A stretch of DNA of 11,978 nucleotides from Anaerolineales bacterium (lineage in GTDB: Bacteria > Chloroflexota > Anaerolineae > Promineifilales > Promineifilaceae). Position numbers and translations under genes: made by a program. The DNA lies in assembly GCA_020432595.1 (NCBI GenBank), contig JAGQGA010000046.1, forward strand, positions 1-11,978. The letters are read 5' to 3'. The notes below the pieces were generated by a model that did not search any database, was not told the origin of the DNA, and was given only the letters and a program-made list of their open reading frames with translations. Below are positions 11,667 through 11,978 of this stretch, in pieces. Numbering within the stretch: position 1 is the stretch's first letter; each line of letters starts with the position of its first letter.

Positions 11667-11978
11667 ATGCCGCAAACACGTATACAGGAATTGCGTCGGG
11701 AAGTTGACCAAATTAATTTAGAAATTTTGCGTTTGCTCAGCGAACGTGGCCGTTTGGCACAAGAAATTGGCACCATTCAAAGCAGCCTGGGGATGTCGCA
11801 ATATGACCCCAAACGCGAGCTGGAAATGCTAGAAATGTTGGTGAATGCCAACAATGGGCCGTTTGATGACAGCACCATCAAGAGCCTGTTTAAAAATATC
11901 TTCCAAGCCAGCATGGTAACTAGCCAGGCATCGGAAAAACCCAAGTTTTTGAGCAGCCGCGCTGCCCGTGAAGACACC
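11667..11978 (+). CDS. aroA: Bifunctional chorismate mutase/DAHP synthase, N-terminal part (cut by window edge)
   Basis: The first 104 codons are present. Residues 4-89 form an AroQ-type chorismate mutase domain: RIQELRREVDQINLEILRLL, SERGRLAQEIG, YDPKRELEMLEMLVNANNGP and STIKSLFKNIFQAS. The linker ending SSRAAREDT matches the point where Bacillus-type AroA (3-deoxy-7-phosphoheptulonate synthase with an N-terminal mutase domain) passes into the synthase domain. The full protein would catalyse the first step of the shikimate pathway, with the mutase domain sensing prephenate or chorismate. The ATG has GAAGAGGA about eight bases ahead. Arg10, Arg27, Asp47, Arg50 and Glu51 match catalytic positions of E. 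coli mutase, but the position of the key Lys39 is Gln38 here. Gene symbols for this enzyme vary (aroA or aroG in Bacilli, aroF elsewhere). Confidence 0.85.
   Translation, partial: MPQTRIQELRREVDQINLEILRLLSERGRLAQEIGTIQSSLGMSQYDPKRELEMLEMLVNANNGPFDDSTIKSLFKNIFQASMVTSQASEKPKFLSSRAAREDT

Noticed and set aside
1..11978. CRISPR array, tRNA or complete insertion sequence
   Set aside because: The recurring AACGGCCGTT is too short and too irregularly spaced for CRISPR. No tRNA cloverleaf or transposase-like protein was seen on either strand.

Overview
The window looks like chromosomal DNA of an uncultured or little-studied bacterium, most plausibly of the Chloroflexota (Anaerolineae-like). This is inference, based on the gene mix: a GerW-type gene in a genome with no visible spore genes, a WS/DGAT acyltransferase, a GPH sugar carrier and a Bacillus-type DAHP synthase/chorismate mutase. 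The most striking property is a 10-bp palindrome, AACGGCCGTT, present in 17 perfect copies, with three more copies that differ at one end base (20 copies of the core ACGGCCGT). About 0.01 perfect copies would be expected by chance. It behaves like a highly iterated palindrome comparable in style to cyanobacterial HIP1.

Layout. 1-1871 (minus strand): a likely operon of a DUF899 thioredoxin-like protein, a RibD-C/dihydrofolate-reductase-like protein and a VOC protein, followed by the C-terminal fragment of a second RibD-C gene cut by the window edge. It is read from a strong promoter whose spacer is filled by the dyad AGAACATACGTTCT. 2025-2861 (plus): a DUF2975 membrane-protein gene broken by about 74 bp of partly palindromic DNA, and its usual partner, a YozG-type Cro/CI regulator. 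2862-3399: no convincing gene; it holds a nested long inverted repeat and a possible regulatory leader RNA with two competing folds. 3400-4076 (plus): two translationally coupled GerW-like genes, the first a divergent paralog without the glycine-rich loop. 4124-4186: another long hairpin.

4210-5601 (plus): a GPH/MFS_2 sugar:cation symporter, convergent with 5595-7189 (minus), a TVP38/VTT membrane protein downstream of an esterase-D-like alpha/beta hydrolase. 7399-7929 (plus): a DUF1992 (DnaJC28-type) protein. 8033-9359 (plus): a RpoD-related sigma factor behind a near-consensus promoter. 9364-9402: an almost perfect 39-bp palindrome. 9407-10810 (minus): a WS/DGAT wax ester synthase. 10925-10977: another hairpin. 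11077-11535 (plus): a DinB-family protein. 11667 to the right edge (plus): the start of a bifunctional chorismate mutase/DAHP synthase.

Most genes are single units or pairs with unrelated housekeeping or accessory roles. Functional coupling can be argued only for the 1-1871 cluster, the DUF2975-regulator pair and the GerW-like pair. No tRNA, rRNA, CRISPR array or complete insertion sequence is visible. All family calls were made by eye from translated sequence and motifs.
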